Assembly: GCA_026398815.1 (NCBI GenBank)
Contig: JAPLSA010000001.1
Coordinates: 48,200 to 112,199, forward strand
DNA from: Gammaproteobacteria bacterium
Lineage (GTDB): Bacteria; Pseudomonadota; Gammaproteobacteria; Nevskiales; Nevskiaceae
Length of the DNA: 64,000 nt
Direction of reading: 5' to 3'
Made by a program: the position numbers and the translations under genes. The number at the start of each line of letters is the position of its first letter. Within the stretch, counting starts at the first letter, position 1. Below are positions 9,115 through 16,531 of the stretch, one piece after another. The notes beneath the pieces were generated by a model. That model had not been told where the DNA came from. It saw nothing but the letters and a program-made list of their open reading frames with translations, and searched no databases.

Positions 9115-10077
9115 TCAGGCCGACAGCCAGCGCGCGATCAGGCTGTAGACGCGGGCGTCGCGCGCGAGCCGCAGATGATGCAGCGCCGGCAGCAGCACGG
9201 TGTCGGCCGGCGCGAACGGCACGCACAGCGAGCGGTGCGGATGGCGGCCGGCGGCGCTGTCGGGCAGCACCAGGCCGTCGCCGATCAGGCGGCTGCGCGG
9301 ATCGTCGCTCGAGTCGCCGAGCATCGCGCCGACCGCGCAGTGGCGGGCTTGCGGCAGCACCCGCACCGGCCGGCGCATGTCGCCGCCGACCAGATCGGGA
9401 TCGTGAGCGTTCCAGTCGTCATGGCGCAGGCTGCCGTGGCGCAGGTCCTTGATGCCGGCCGAGCGGGCATTGATCGCCACCGCCAGCGGCCGGGTGATGT
9501 CGACCAGATCGAGCAGCCGCGTCGCGGCATGGCCGAAGCGCTCCAGCGGCGCGCCGTGATGCGGGCTGCCGAGGCAGACCAGATGGCTGACTTGGGCCGT
9601 CCAGCGGGCGCCGCGTTCCAGCCCGTGATGGCCGGCGCTGCGCGCGATCAGGCCGCCCATGCTGTGGCCGATCAGCGCGATCCGGCGGACCCGGACCGGC
9701 CAGTTCGCCTGCAGCGCGTCGAGCAGCCCGGCAAAGGCTTCGCCGTTCTCGGAAATGTGGCGGCCGCTGTTGTAGCGGACCTTGAGCGTGGTCCAGCCCT
9801 GTTCGCGGGCCAGCCGCGCCGGGAAGCTGTCGGCATCGGCGTGAAAGCCGTTGCCGGCGTTCCAGATCCGCTCGTCGCAGCACAGGCCGTGCAGGAAGAT
9901 GGCGATGTCGCCGCCGGCAGCCGGGAAGGCGGTGGCCAGTGCGGCGCGGTCGGTGGCGACCGGCGCGCCGTGCTCGTCGCGCAGGCCGAAATCGATCGCC
10001 AGGCCGTTGCCGCTGCGGGCCAGGAAATCGCCGAACACACCGTTGGTGGCGCTGATCACCGCTTGCAGGCGGCTCAT
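9115..10077 (-). CDS. PGAP1/DUF676-like alpha/beta hydrolase (lipase)
   Basis: The 320-residue protein has the oxyanion HG in IFLHGLCCDERIW, the nucleophile elbow GHSMGGLIARS, then CLGSPHHGAPLERFG, which is typical of PGAP1/DUF676-like lipases and triacylglycerol lipases. A late His lies in LPALHHLRLARD. No clear signal peptide is present. The ATG at 10077 overlaps the stop of the small upstream gene (TGA over ATG), so the two are translationally coupled. I chose this start because longer frames upstream read through that small gene. Confidence 0.85.
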   Translation of the reverse strand: MSRLQAVISATNGVFGDFLARSGNGLAIDFGLRDEHGAPVATDRAALATAFPAAGGDIAIFLHGLCCDERIWNAGNGFHADADSFPARLAREQGWTTLKVRYNSGRHISENGEAFAGLLDALQANWPVRVRRIALIGHSMGGLIARSAGHHGLERGARWTAQVSHLVCLGSPHHGAPLERFGHAATRLLDLVDITRPLAVAINARSAGIKDLRHGSLRHDDWNAHDPDLVGGDMRRPVRVLPQARHCAVGAMLGDSSDDPRSRLIGDGLVLPDSAAGRHPHRSLCVPFAPADTVLLPALHHLRLARDARVYSLIARWLSA

Positions 10078-10355
10078 CGCGACGTCTTTTGCAGCGCGAT
10101 GACCCGCGCTGCGGCGTCGCAGCCGACCGCGCTCAGTCCGCGCACGGCCTGATGGACGCCACGGGTGATGCCGTCGTGGAACTGCCGGACCACGCCGCTG
10201 GCCTCGGCCACCACCGGCACCCGGGCGAGGACCCGAAACGGCTTGTCGGCGATCGCGAGGTGCATGTCCTCGACGCGGCGGCTGCCGGCGTCGATGCCCG
10301 TCTTCAGTAGGGCAATGGCGCCCTGCAATTGGCGCGATGATTCGGTGGCGGGCAT
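10074..10355 (-). CDS. Small helical protein coupled to lipase; shares a domain with the protein at 18788-19321
   Basis: The 93-residue product starts at the ATG at 10355. An earlier in-frame start at 10391 would run into the promoter region. It is predicted mostly helical and has no known family name that I recognise. Its segment EDMHLAIADKPFRVLARVP...VVRQFHDGITRGVHQAVRGL aligns with the middle of the coiled-coil protein at 18788-19321 (RDVHRNIASIPFDVLESIP...AVRDVHDTITNGVYGALAGL), with conserved D.H..IA..PF.VL...P and VR..HD.IT.GV..A..GL. Coupling to the lipase suggests a chaperone-like or partner role, which is inference. Confidence 0.7.
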   Translation of the reverse strand: MPATESSRQLQGAIALLKTGIDAGSRRVEDMHLAIADKPFRVLARVPVVAEASGVVRQFHDGITRGVHQAVRGLSAVGCDAAARVIALQKTSR

Positions 10356-10465
10356 CGGTCGGACTCGGTTGATGTGAACAATCGTGCACAAAACCCGGGC
10401 GATTGTCCACTTGCCGATCGTGCACCCGCTGAAAATCCTGTCCGCCTATTCCGAGGAGCCTGTCC
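10356..10465. promoter_or_regulatory. Divergent promoter region with repeated ATCGTGCAC-type motif
   Basis: This spacer separates the lipase pair (minus) from the nitronate monooxygenase gene (plus). The nonamer ATCGTGCAC occurs at 10381-10389 and again at 10417-10425, with a related ATTGTCCAC at 10402-10410. Their spacing suggests a possible regulator-binding region. A GAGGAG ribosome site at 10453-10458 serves the downstream gene. The regulator is unknown; the TetR protein encoded at 11446-12081 is one candidate. Confidence 0.3.
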
Positions 10466-11455
10466 GTGTCGATGCCTGCCCTGCTGCAAAACGCGTTGCG
10501 CCTGCCGGTGATCGCCTCGCCGATGTTCATCGCCTCGAACCCGAAGCTGGTGATCGAGCAGTGCAAGGCCGGCATCGTCGGCTCGTTTCCGGCGCTGAAC
10601 GCCCGCGGCGACGGGGCGCTGGAACAGTGGCTGACCGAGATCGAGACGGCGCTGGCGGCGGAGCGGGCGGCGCATCCGGGCAAGCGGATCGCGCCCTATG
10701 CGGTCAACCAGATCGTGCACGCCTCCAACGACCGGCTGGCTGCCGACATGGCGGTGTGCGTGGCGCACCGGGCGCCGATCATCATCACCTCGCTGCGCGC
10801 GCCGGATGCCATCGTGCCGGCGGTGCACGGCTACGGCGGTCTGGTGTTCCACGACGTGATCAGCGTGCGGCATGCCGAAAAGGCGCTGGAAGCCGGTGTC
10901 GACGGCCTGATCCTGGTCTGTGCCGGCGCCGGTGGCCACGCCGGCACCCTGTCGCCGTTCGCGCTGGTCGGCGAGATCCGCAAGTTCTACGACGGCCCGG
11001 TGATCCTGTCCGGCTCGATCGCCAGCGGCGACGCGATCCTCGCCGCGCAGTCGATGGGCGCGGATCTGGCCTACATCGGCACCCGCTTCCTGGCCACGCC
11101 GGAAGCCAATGTCAGCGACGATTACCGGCAAGCGATCGTCGATTCCTCGGCGGCCGACATCACCTACACGCCGTACTTCTCCGGCGTGCACGGCAACTAC
11201 CTGAAAAAGAGCATCGTCCGCGCCGGCATGGACCCGGACAAGCTGCCGCACGCCGACGCCAGCAAGATGAATCTGGGCAGCAGCGCCGGCGAATCGACCA
11301 GCACCGCCAAGGCCTGGAAGGACATCTGGGGCGCCGGCCACGGCGTCGGCGTGATCGACCAAGTGATGCCGACGGCGGCCGTCGTCGACCGGTTGGAAGC
11401 CGAGTACCGCGCGGCGCGGCAGCGCCTGCTGGCGGCGGCGGCCGTTTATCCCTGA
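10466..11455 (+). CDS. Nitronate monooxygenase (2-nitropropane dioxygenase family)
   Basis: The 329-residue flavoprotein has the NMO/2NPD TIM-barrel features: PVIASPMFIASNP at the N-terminus, then LVCAGAGGHAGTLSPFALV with the FMN-binding GxGGHxG motif near residues 153-158, and AYIGTRFLATPEA. These enzymes oxidise alkyl nitronates such as propionate-3-nitronate with FMN and oxygen, for detoxification. The GTG at 10466 is chosen because GAGGAG lies 7-8 bases upstream; an ATG at 10472 is the alternative. It converges with the TetR gene, the two ends overlapping by 10 bp. Confidence 0.9.
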   Translation: MSMPALLQNALRLPVIASPMFIASNPKLVIEQCKAGIVGSFPALNARGDGALEQWLTEIETALAAERAAHPGKRIAPYAVNQIVHASNDRLAADMAVCVAHRAPIIITSLRAPDAIVPAVHGYGGLVFHDVISVRHAEKALEAGVDGLILVCAGAGGHAGTLSPFALVGEIRKFYDGPVILSGSIASGDAILAAQSMGADLAYIGTRFLATPEANVSDDYRQAIVDSSAADITYTPYFSGVHGNYLKKSIVRAGMDPDKLPHADASKMNLGSSAGESTSTAKAWKDIWGAGHGVGVIDQVMPTAAVVDRLEAEYRAARQRLLAAAAVYP

Positions 11456-12081
11456 GGCCGTCGGCCTGCCGCCTTGGCGGCAGCCATCCGGCGTGGCCCG
11501 AACAGCGTGTCGAGCATCGGCGCGACCAGTTCGTCGAGCCGCCGGCCGATGGTCAGCTGGCCGGCCAGGTGCAAGGTCAGCAGGCCGTGCATCGCCGCCC
11601 ACACCACATGCGAGCCGGTCAGCGCATCGCCGCTGATCAGGCCCTGGTCGACCGCCTGCTGGTAGGCGGTCTGCAGCGTCGCCAGCGCCCGCTGCCGGGC
11701 GGCGTGCAGTTCCGGGTATTCGGCCGGCGGGGGCTGCCGCAGCGCGAACATCAGCCGGTATTCGGCGGGGTTGGCTTCGGCAAAGGTGATGAAGCTGTGC
11801 GCCATCGTGTGCAGCGTCACCAGCGGCGGGTCACCGCGCGCCAGCACCGCTTCCATGGTCGTCGTCAGCCGGTCGAAGCACATCGCCCGCAGCGCGACGA
11901 AGATGTGCTCCTTGTTCTTGAAGTAGCGATACGGCAACGCCTGACTGCGATCCATCGCGGCGGCGATCGCGCGCATCGTCACGGCGTCATAGCCATCGCG
12001 TTCGTAGAGCCGGGCCGCCGCTGCGCAGATGTCGGCGCGCACGCCATCGGCGGCTTCGGCGGTAAGGCGAGGGCGTGCCAT
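11446..12081 (-). CDS. TetR-family transcriptional regulator with WHG-type C-terminal domain
   Basis: The 211-residue protein carries the TetR helix-turn-helix at residues 15-60 (IcaAAARLYERDGYDAVTMRAIAAAM and YRYFKNKEHIFVAL). The C-terminal ligand domain has the ANPAEYRLMF and HVVWAAMHGLLTLHLAGQL segments typical of TetR_C_13/WHG regulators. It reads towards the nitronate monooxygenase gene and overlaps its end by 10 bp. The 12090-12125 region upstream contains TTAATTAACGTTGTTCAA, a partial dyad that could be its own operator. Target genes are unknown. Confidence 0.9.
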   Translation of the reverse strand: MARPRLTAEAADGVRADICAAAARLYERDGYDAVTMRAIAAAMDRSQALPYRYFKNKEHIFVALRAMCFDRLTTTMEAVLARGDPPLVTLHTMAHSFITFAEANPAEYRLMFALRQPPPAEYPELHAARQRALATLQTAYQQAVDQGLISGDALTGSHVVWAAMHGLLTLHLAGQLTIGRRLDELVAPMLDTLFGPRRMAAAKAAGRRPQG

Positions 12082-12221
12082 CGATTGACGGGCTCGGGCG
12101 GATTTAATTAACGTTGTTCAAAGAATCTGCAGCATCGCCGTGATGCCACGAGCACCGTCCGTGCCAGCGCTGCGGCCTTGCCCGGCCGCCATGTCGTGGC
12201 CACCACCCGCTCTGCCCTTGT

Positions 12222-12252
12222 GCGGGATGTCCGGTCCCCTCCGGCATCCCGC
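12222..12252 (-). terminator. Hairpin downstream of the alcohol dehydrogenase gene
   Basis: GCGGGATG-t-CCGG pairs with CCGG-CATCCCGC (12 paired bases with one bulge) 30 bp past the stop of the minus-strand alcohol dehydrogenase gene. No clear T-run follows on the minus strand, so it may only stabilise the transcript end. The rest of 12082-12282 shows no gene. Confidence 0.4.
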
Positions 12253-12282
12253 AACCTTTGTCGGCGTCGTTGGTGTCGGCGA

Positions 12283-13500
12283 TCAGGCTGGCAGCATCTG
12301 GGCGACGAAAGCCTCGAAATCCGGCTTGTCCATGTAGCGCGGCACGGCGTAGGTCCAGTGCGCTTCCGACATCGCCTTGTCGGTGATCGCCGGGATGTCG
12401 CCGGCCTTCAGCTTGTCGACCCGGGTCGGGATGCCGAATTCGGCGTTCAGCGCCCGCACGTGGGCAATGAACTTGTCGGCCAGCTGCAGCGGCGTTTCAT
12501 CGCCGGTCTTCAGGCCGCTGACCTCGGCCAGCTTGGCCAGGCGATCACTGCATTCCGGCTTCGAGAAATCCAGCACGTACGGCAGGACGATGGCGTTGGC
12601 CAGCCCGTGCGGCAGGTGGTAGTAGGCGCCGAAGTTGTGGGCGATCGCGTGCACATAGCCGACGCCGGCGGTGGTGAACGCCACGCCGGCCTTGAACGAG
12701 GCCACGGCCATGTTCTGGCGCGCGTCGATGTTGCCGCCGTCGCGGACCGCCGTGGCCAGGTTCTGCATGATCAGCCGGGTCGCTTCCAGCGCTTCGGCGT
12801 CGGTCATCGGCGTGTGGTTGCGGGAGATGTAGGCCTCTACCGCATGGGTCAGCGCATCCATGCCGGTGGCGGCGGTGATCGGCGCCGGCAGGCCGGTCAT
12901 CAGCGCGCCGTCGAGGCAGGCGCCGACCGGCACCAGCTTCGGGTCCATGATCGCGAACTTGCGGGTCGTCGAGGGATCAGACACCACGGCGGCGATCGTC
13001 ACCTCCGAGCCGGTTCCGGCCGTGGTCGGCACCGCGTACAGCGGCATCGGCCGGAAGATCACCCGCATCAGGCCGGCCATGTGGACGATCTTGTGCGGAT
13101 TGCGGGCGCGGGCGGCGATGACCTTGGCGGCGTCGATCGATGAACCGCCGCCGATCGCCAGGATCGCCGTGCAGCCTTCCTTCTTCAGCAGCGCCAGGCC
13201 GGTTTCGATCTGCTCAATCGTCGGGTTCGGCTGCACGCCGTCAAAGACCACCCAGCGCACGCCGAGCGCGGTGAGCTTTTCCTGCAGCGGCGTCAGCAGG
13301 CCGATCTTGACCAGCATCGCATCGGTGACGATCAGCAGATTCTTCACGCCGGTCCGCGTGGCGATGTGCTCGCACAGCTGCAGCGACGAGCCCGGGCCGC
13401 TGAACAGCTCCGGCGTGCGGAAGGTCAGGATCTTCGTCGACCATTTCAGCAGAAGCTGAAAAAACTTGAAAAACAAAACCTTGAGCGAAAATGGCAGCAC
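12283..13500 (-). CDS. Iron-containing alcohol dehydrogenase
   Basis: The 405-residue group III (Fe-type) alcohol dehydrogenase has the NAD(P)-binding GGGSSIDAAK motif near residue 117, PTTAGTGSEVT, and the metal-binding region MDALTHAVEAY and GYVHAIAHNFGAYYHLPHGLAN with the conserved histidines. It should interconvert an alcohol and an aldehyde or ketone in the cytoplasm with NAD(P)H. The start is a GTG at 13500 and the N-terminus is a short amphipathic Phe/Leu/Lys-rich helix. It appears to be monocistronic. The substrate cannot be told. Confidence 0.93.
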   Translation of the reverse strand: MLPFSLKVLFFKFFQLLLKWSTKILTFRTPELFSGPGSSLQLCEHIATRTGVKNLLIVTDAMLVKIGLLTPLQEKLTALGVRWVVFDGVQPNPTIEQIETGLALLKKEGCTAILAIGGGSSIDAAKVIAARARNPHKIVHMAGLMRVIFRPMPLYAVPTTAGTGSEVTIAAVVSDPSTTRKFAIMDPKLVPVGACLDGALMTGLPAPITAATGMDALTHAVEAYISRNHTPMTDAEALEATRLIMQNLATAVRDGGNIDARQNMAVASFKAGVAFTTAGVGYVHAIAHNFGAYYHLPHGLANAIVLPYVLDFSKPECSDRLAKLAEVSGLKTGDETPLQLADKFIAHVRALNAEFGIPTRVDKLKAGDIPAITDKAMSEAHWTYAVPRYMDKPDFEAFVAQMLPA

Positions 13501-13635
13501 GCGGATTCTCCGGGGAAGGGCAGCGCGACCGCGCGGGAATCACGGCTCGCGGGCGGACCATACGCCAAGGTACTGGCCCGCGCCAAGTGGCGTACAGGCG
13601 TTGACTGAACCGGCTGACGGCGTGCTGGCTGCGCG

Positions 13636-14607
13636 TCAGCGGCGGTCGCGATCAGCGCGCAGCCGGTCGGCCAGCGCCGCCGCCGCGCCGCGCAGCGCCG
13701 GATGGGCAGCGGTGACCTGCACCGTCGCGATGCCGGCGAGGTAGTCGGCAAAGCGGCCCTTGGCCTCGAAACGGGCGCGGAAGAACGGCCGGTCGAAGGC
13801 GCTGCCGAGGCCGGCGATCACGCCGCCGCCGAGGTAGATGCCACCGAACGCGCCGAGCGTCAGCGCCAGGTTGCCGGCGAAGCTGCCGAGCATGCCGCTG
13901 AAGGCCTGCGCGGCTTCCACGCAGATCGGGCAGCTGCCGGCCTGCGCGGCTGCCGCGATCGCCGCCGGGGTTTGCGCCGGGGTGGGCGGCAGGCCGTGGA
14001 TGTCGCGCAACGCGTCGACGATCAGCACCAGGCCGGGGCCGGAGATCAGCCGTTCGGCCGAGACATGCGGAAGGCTGCGACCGACCACCTGCAGGATCGC
14101 CGTTTCGCGGGCGTCGATCGGCGCGAAGCTGCAATGGCCGCCCTCGCTGGCCAGCGGCTGCCAGCGATCACCGCAGCGGACCAGGCCGGAGACGCCGAGG
14201 CCGGTGCCGGGGCCAACGACGCCGATCGCCGCCTCCACCCGCCGCGTGCCGCGGCCGATGGCCAGCAGTTCGGCCTCGCCCAGCAGCGGCAGTGCCAGTG
14301 CCAGCGCGGTGAAATCGTTGAGCACCAGCAGCGTTTCGATGCCCAGCGCACGGCGCGTGGCATCGATCGAGAACGCCCAGTGGTGGTTGGTCATCCGCAC
14401 CGCATCGCCGGCTACCGGCGTGGCGATCGCGATGGCGGCGGCCGTCACCGTCGGCTCGCCCTGGGCGGCGAGATAGTGGCGGATCGCCGCATCCAGGCTC
14501 GGGTGCTCGGCGCAGCGCAGCACCTGCACGGCGGCGATGCCGTGACCGTTGTCGGTCAGCGCGAAGCGGGCGTGGGTCCCGCCGATATCCGCCAGCAGCT
14601 GGGGCAT
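13636..14607 (-). CDS. glk: Glucokinase
   Basis: The 323-residue protein matches bacterial hexokinase-type Glk (ATP + glucose to glucose 6-phosphate). It has the N-terminal phosphate motif LLADIGGTHARFAL, NDFTALALALPLL, VVGPGTGLGVSGLV, ASEGGHCSFAP and the C-terminal GGIYLGGGVIAGL. The 135-bp gap before the alcohol dehydrogenase holds no gene. It supplies glucose 6-phosphate to glycolysis or the Entner-Doudoroff pathway. Confidence 0.94.
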   Translation of the reverse strand: MPQLLADIGGTHARFALTDNGHGIAAVQVLRCAEHPSLDAAIRHYLAAQGEPTVTAAAIAIATPVAGDAVRMTNHHWAFSIDATRRALGIETLLVLNDFTALALALPLLGEAELLAIGRGTRRVEAAIGVVGPGTGLGVSGLVRCGDRWQPLASEGGHCSFAPIDARETAILQVVGRSLPHVSAERLISGPGLVLIVDALRDIHGLPPTPAQTPAAIAAAAQAGSCPICVEAAQAFSGMLGSFAGNLALTLGAFGGIYLGGGVIAGLGSAFDRPFFRARFEAKGRFADYLAGIATVQVTAAHPALRGAAAALADRLRADRDRR

Positions 14608-14641
14608 CGTGCAGGCCCTAATTCAGCCGCCAAAATGAAAA

Positions 14642-14675
14642 CGGCACCGCCCGGCGATGAGGCCGGGCGGTGCCG
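14642..14675 (-). terminator. Rho-independent terminator of the small lipoprotein gene
   Basis: A perfect 14-bp stem, CGGCACCGCCCGGC (14642-14655) with GCCGGGCGGTGCCG (14662-14675), has a 6-base loop. On the minus strand it is followed by a T-rich TTTCATTTT tract. It lies 78 bp after the stop of the lipoprotein gene. Confidence 0.85.
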
Positions 14676-14752
14676 AGGCGTCGATGCAGCAGCGGTGACG
14701 CGTGCATCACCGACGCGTTTCCAACTGCAGGAACCTGCAGTCGGGGCACGGC

Positions 14753-14974
14753 TTAGCGCTGCGGGGCGCCTTCCTTCTTCTCTTCCGGAGCAGCTTCGGC
14801 AGCGGCCGGCGCGGCTTCGGCCGGCGCGGCTTCCGCAGCCGGAGCGGCTTCGGCAGGGGCAGCCGGAGCGGCTTCGGCCGCAACCGGTGCGGCCGGGGCT
14901 GCTTCTTCCTTGCCCTTGCACGCGGTCAGCATCAGCAGCGCGGCGCAGCACAGACTCAAGCCTTTGATCTTCAC
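14753..14974 (-). CDS. Small Ala/Pro/Glu-rich lipoprotein
   Basis: The 73-residue protein starts at the GTG at 14974, because a strong AAGGAG (14982-14987) lies seven bases upstream; longer frames have no such site. It has a lipoprotein signal peptide with lipobox LTAC (Cys near residue 18), then a charged KGKEE and a low-complexity tail of Ala-Pro-Glu repeats ending in Glu/Lys. Such tails are flexible spacers in the periplasm. There is no recognisable domain, and function is unknown. Its own terminator suggests it is transcribed alone. Confidence 0.8.
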   Translation of the reverse strand: MKIKGLSLCCAALLMLTACKGKEEAAPAAPVAAEAAPAAPAEAAPAAEAAPAEAAPAAAEAAPEEKKEGAPQR

Positions 14975-15201
14975 TCGATAACTCCTTAACGAACCGACAC
15001 GCGGCGGCAGGTGGAACAACGCGGGTGATGAAAGGCTAGCAGTTTGGACGCGTTTTGACTGCAATCCGTGCATGAAACGCGCCATTCACGCGGTCAAAAG
15101 CAGTTTTCCGGTCAGCTGGAAGCGCCCGGAAATCGCCTGCGTCGCGCCGTTGTTCGGCTGCTAACGTGTTGACCAGACCCCGAAAACCGGATGCCCGACT
15201 G

Positions 15202-16008
15202 ATGCGACACGCGCTGCTTGCCGCTCTGCTGCTGGCCTTCGCCGCCCTGCCGGCCCGTGCCGCCCCGGCCATGGTGCTGATGCTCGGCGAGGTGCACGAC
15301 AACACCGCCGGCCACGCCGCGCGCCTGGATCTGTTGCGCGCCCGGGTCGACGCCGGGCTGCGTCCGGCGCTGGTCATGGAACAGTTCGACCGCGAACACC
15401 AGCCGCTGCTGGATGCTGCGCAGAAAACCTGCGCAGATGCCGATTGCCTGATCGCCAAGGCTGGCCGCGCCAACTGGGACTGGCCGCTGTACCGGCCGCT
15501 GATCCAGTTCGCGCTGGATCGAAAATTGCCGCTGCTGGCCGCCAATGTATCGCGTGAAGACGCCGCCCGGGCCATGCGTGGCGGCCTGGCCAGCGCGCTC
15601 GACGCCGCGACCCTTCGGCAGTTCCATCTCGACGCGCCGCTGCCGCCGGACATCGAGGCCGCGCAGCTGACATCGGTGATGCAGGGCCACTGCAATCTGC
15701 TGCCGGAAGCCACGGCCCGGACGATGATCGGCGCCCAGTTGGCGCGCGATGTCTGGATGGCGAAAACCGTGCTCGATGCGCTGGCCCTCAGCCCGGATGC
15801 CGTGCTGATCGCCGGCAACGGCCATGTGCGCCGCGATGTCGGCGTGATTCGCTGGCTGCCGGAAGCCGTTGCCCGGCGCAGCGAGAGCCACGGTTTCGTC
15901 GAAGGCACGGCCGACACCGATGCCACCGAATTCGACGTGGTGCACGTCATCCCGCCTCAGAGCCGGCCGGACCCCTGCGCAGCGTTTGCCAAGCAGCGGC
16001 GCAAGTAG
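15202..16008 (+). CDS. Exported ChaN-like (PF04187/haem-binding uptake) protein
   Basis: The 268-residue protein starts at the ATG at 15202, directly before a Sec signal peptide (MRHALLAALLLAFAALPARA). The mature part has the ChaN-type motifs MVLMLGEVHDN, VMEQFDREHQ and LIAGNGHVRRDVGV. ChaN-like proteins are haem-binding or erythromycin-esterase-like exported proteins; ChaN of Campylobacter binds haem as an outer-membrane lipoprotein. No lipobox is visible here, so it is probably periplasmic. Iron/haem involvement is inferred from the family. Confidence 0.8.
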   Translation: MRHALLAALLLAFAALPARAAPAMVLMLGEVHDNTAGHAARLDLLRARVDAGLRPALVMEQFDREHQPLLDAAQKTCADADCLIAKAGRANWDWPLYRPLIQFALDRKLPLLAANVSREDAARAMRGGLASALDAATLRQFHLDAPLPPDIEAAQLTSVMQGHCNLLPEATARTMIGAQLARDVWMAKTVLDALALSPDAVLIAGNGHVRRDVGVIRWLPEAVARRSESHGFVEGTADTDATEFDVVHVIPPQSRPDPCAAFAKQRRK

Positions 16009-16159
16009 CGTCGGGAATCACCGCGCGCTGCCGAAGCTGCGCGAATCGGCGGCTCGATTGGGCTGGCAGGCAGCGAGCAGGCTGGTACGCGAGTCACGCG
16101 CTGAATTTGGCGACCTGTGATGTCCTAGAGCTTGTAATCAAATCCGTCGAAAGCACGAT

Positions 16160-16357
16160 AACCGTGTAGTCGCAGAGGCTGCCGGCACGCAAGACTCTGA
16201 TCTGTATTCACTTCAAAACTTGCTTAAGCGTGAATACGCAGCATCTAAGCACTCACCCGATCTAAGACGCCGCATTCTTGATGTGATCGATCAGATGCTG
16301 AAATTGGAAATGTATGGGGTGGACGAAATCGTTAAGCCGTTACGAACGGCACTAACG
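16160..16357 (+). pseudogene. AT-rich gene remnant inside the glmS-downstream scar
   Basis: An open stretch without start reads ...VVAEAAGTQDSDLYSLQNLL, LKREYAASKHSPDLRRRIL and DVIDQMLKLEMYGVDEIVKP. This looks like the helical C-terminal end of a real protein and uses codons unlike the neighbours. The frame stays open to 16426 but loses protein character after 16357. A short dyad, GTTA-a-GCCGTT-acg-AACGGC-ac-TAAC, covers its end (16331-16356). I do not recognise the family. It is best read as cargo left from an insertion. Confidence 0.4.
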
Positions 16358-16438
16358 TGCGGGGGGCAGGCAAACATCTGCTTGGGGTCTGTTTGCAGAC
16401 GATCGGCGCTAGGCACCCGTTCCTAGGCGGGCTTGCTC

Positions 16439-16465
16439 ATCGCAGGCGAATGACTGCGATTTTTT
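16439..16465 (+). terminator. Rho-independent terminator inside the scar
   Basis: ATCGCAG (16439-16445) pairs with CTGCGAT (16454-16460) across an 8-base loop and is followed by six T residues on the plus strand. It would end transcription of the remnant frame before glmS. Confidence 0.6.
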
Positions 16466-16531
16466 ACGAGATTTACCAAAACTTACCGGTTTTACCGAAT
16501 ACATCACAGGAGCAATCACTTCTGCAGCCCA

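Larger units (their letters stand above)
16114..16510. mobile_element. Putative Tn7-like insertion scar downstream of glmS, bounded by 10-bp inverted repeat
   Basis: CCTGTGATGT at 16114-16123 is the exact reverse complement of ACATCACAGG at 16501-16510. The DNA between is visibly AT-richer than both flanks. The right boundary lies about 22-25 bp past the glmS stop codon, which is the Tn7 attachment position, and the ends would read TGTGATGT, starting with TGT as Tn7-like ends do. Just inside the right end, four GGTAAA-like motifs (GGTAAAACC, GGTAAG, GGTAAA, CGTAAA on the minus strand) recur about every 10 bases. No transposase remains and no target duplication is seen. The interpretation is inference. 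Confidence 0.45.

Noticed and set aside
10384..12111. 575-codon plus-strand frame over nitronate monooxygenase and the TetR gene
   Set aside because: The nitronate monooxygenase in the neighbouring frame and TetR on the opposite strand are both well supported.
16331..16356. Dyad GTTA-GCCGTT/AACGGC-TAAC considered as an integron attC site
   Set aside because: GTTRRRY is present, but the partner RYYYAAC is missing and the order of half-sites is reversed; no integrase is near.
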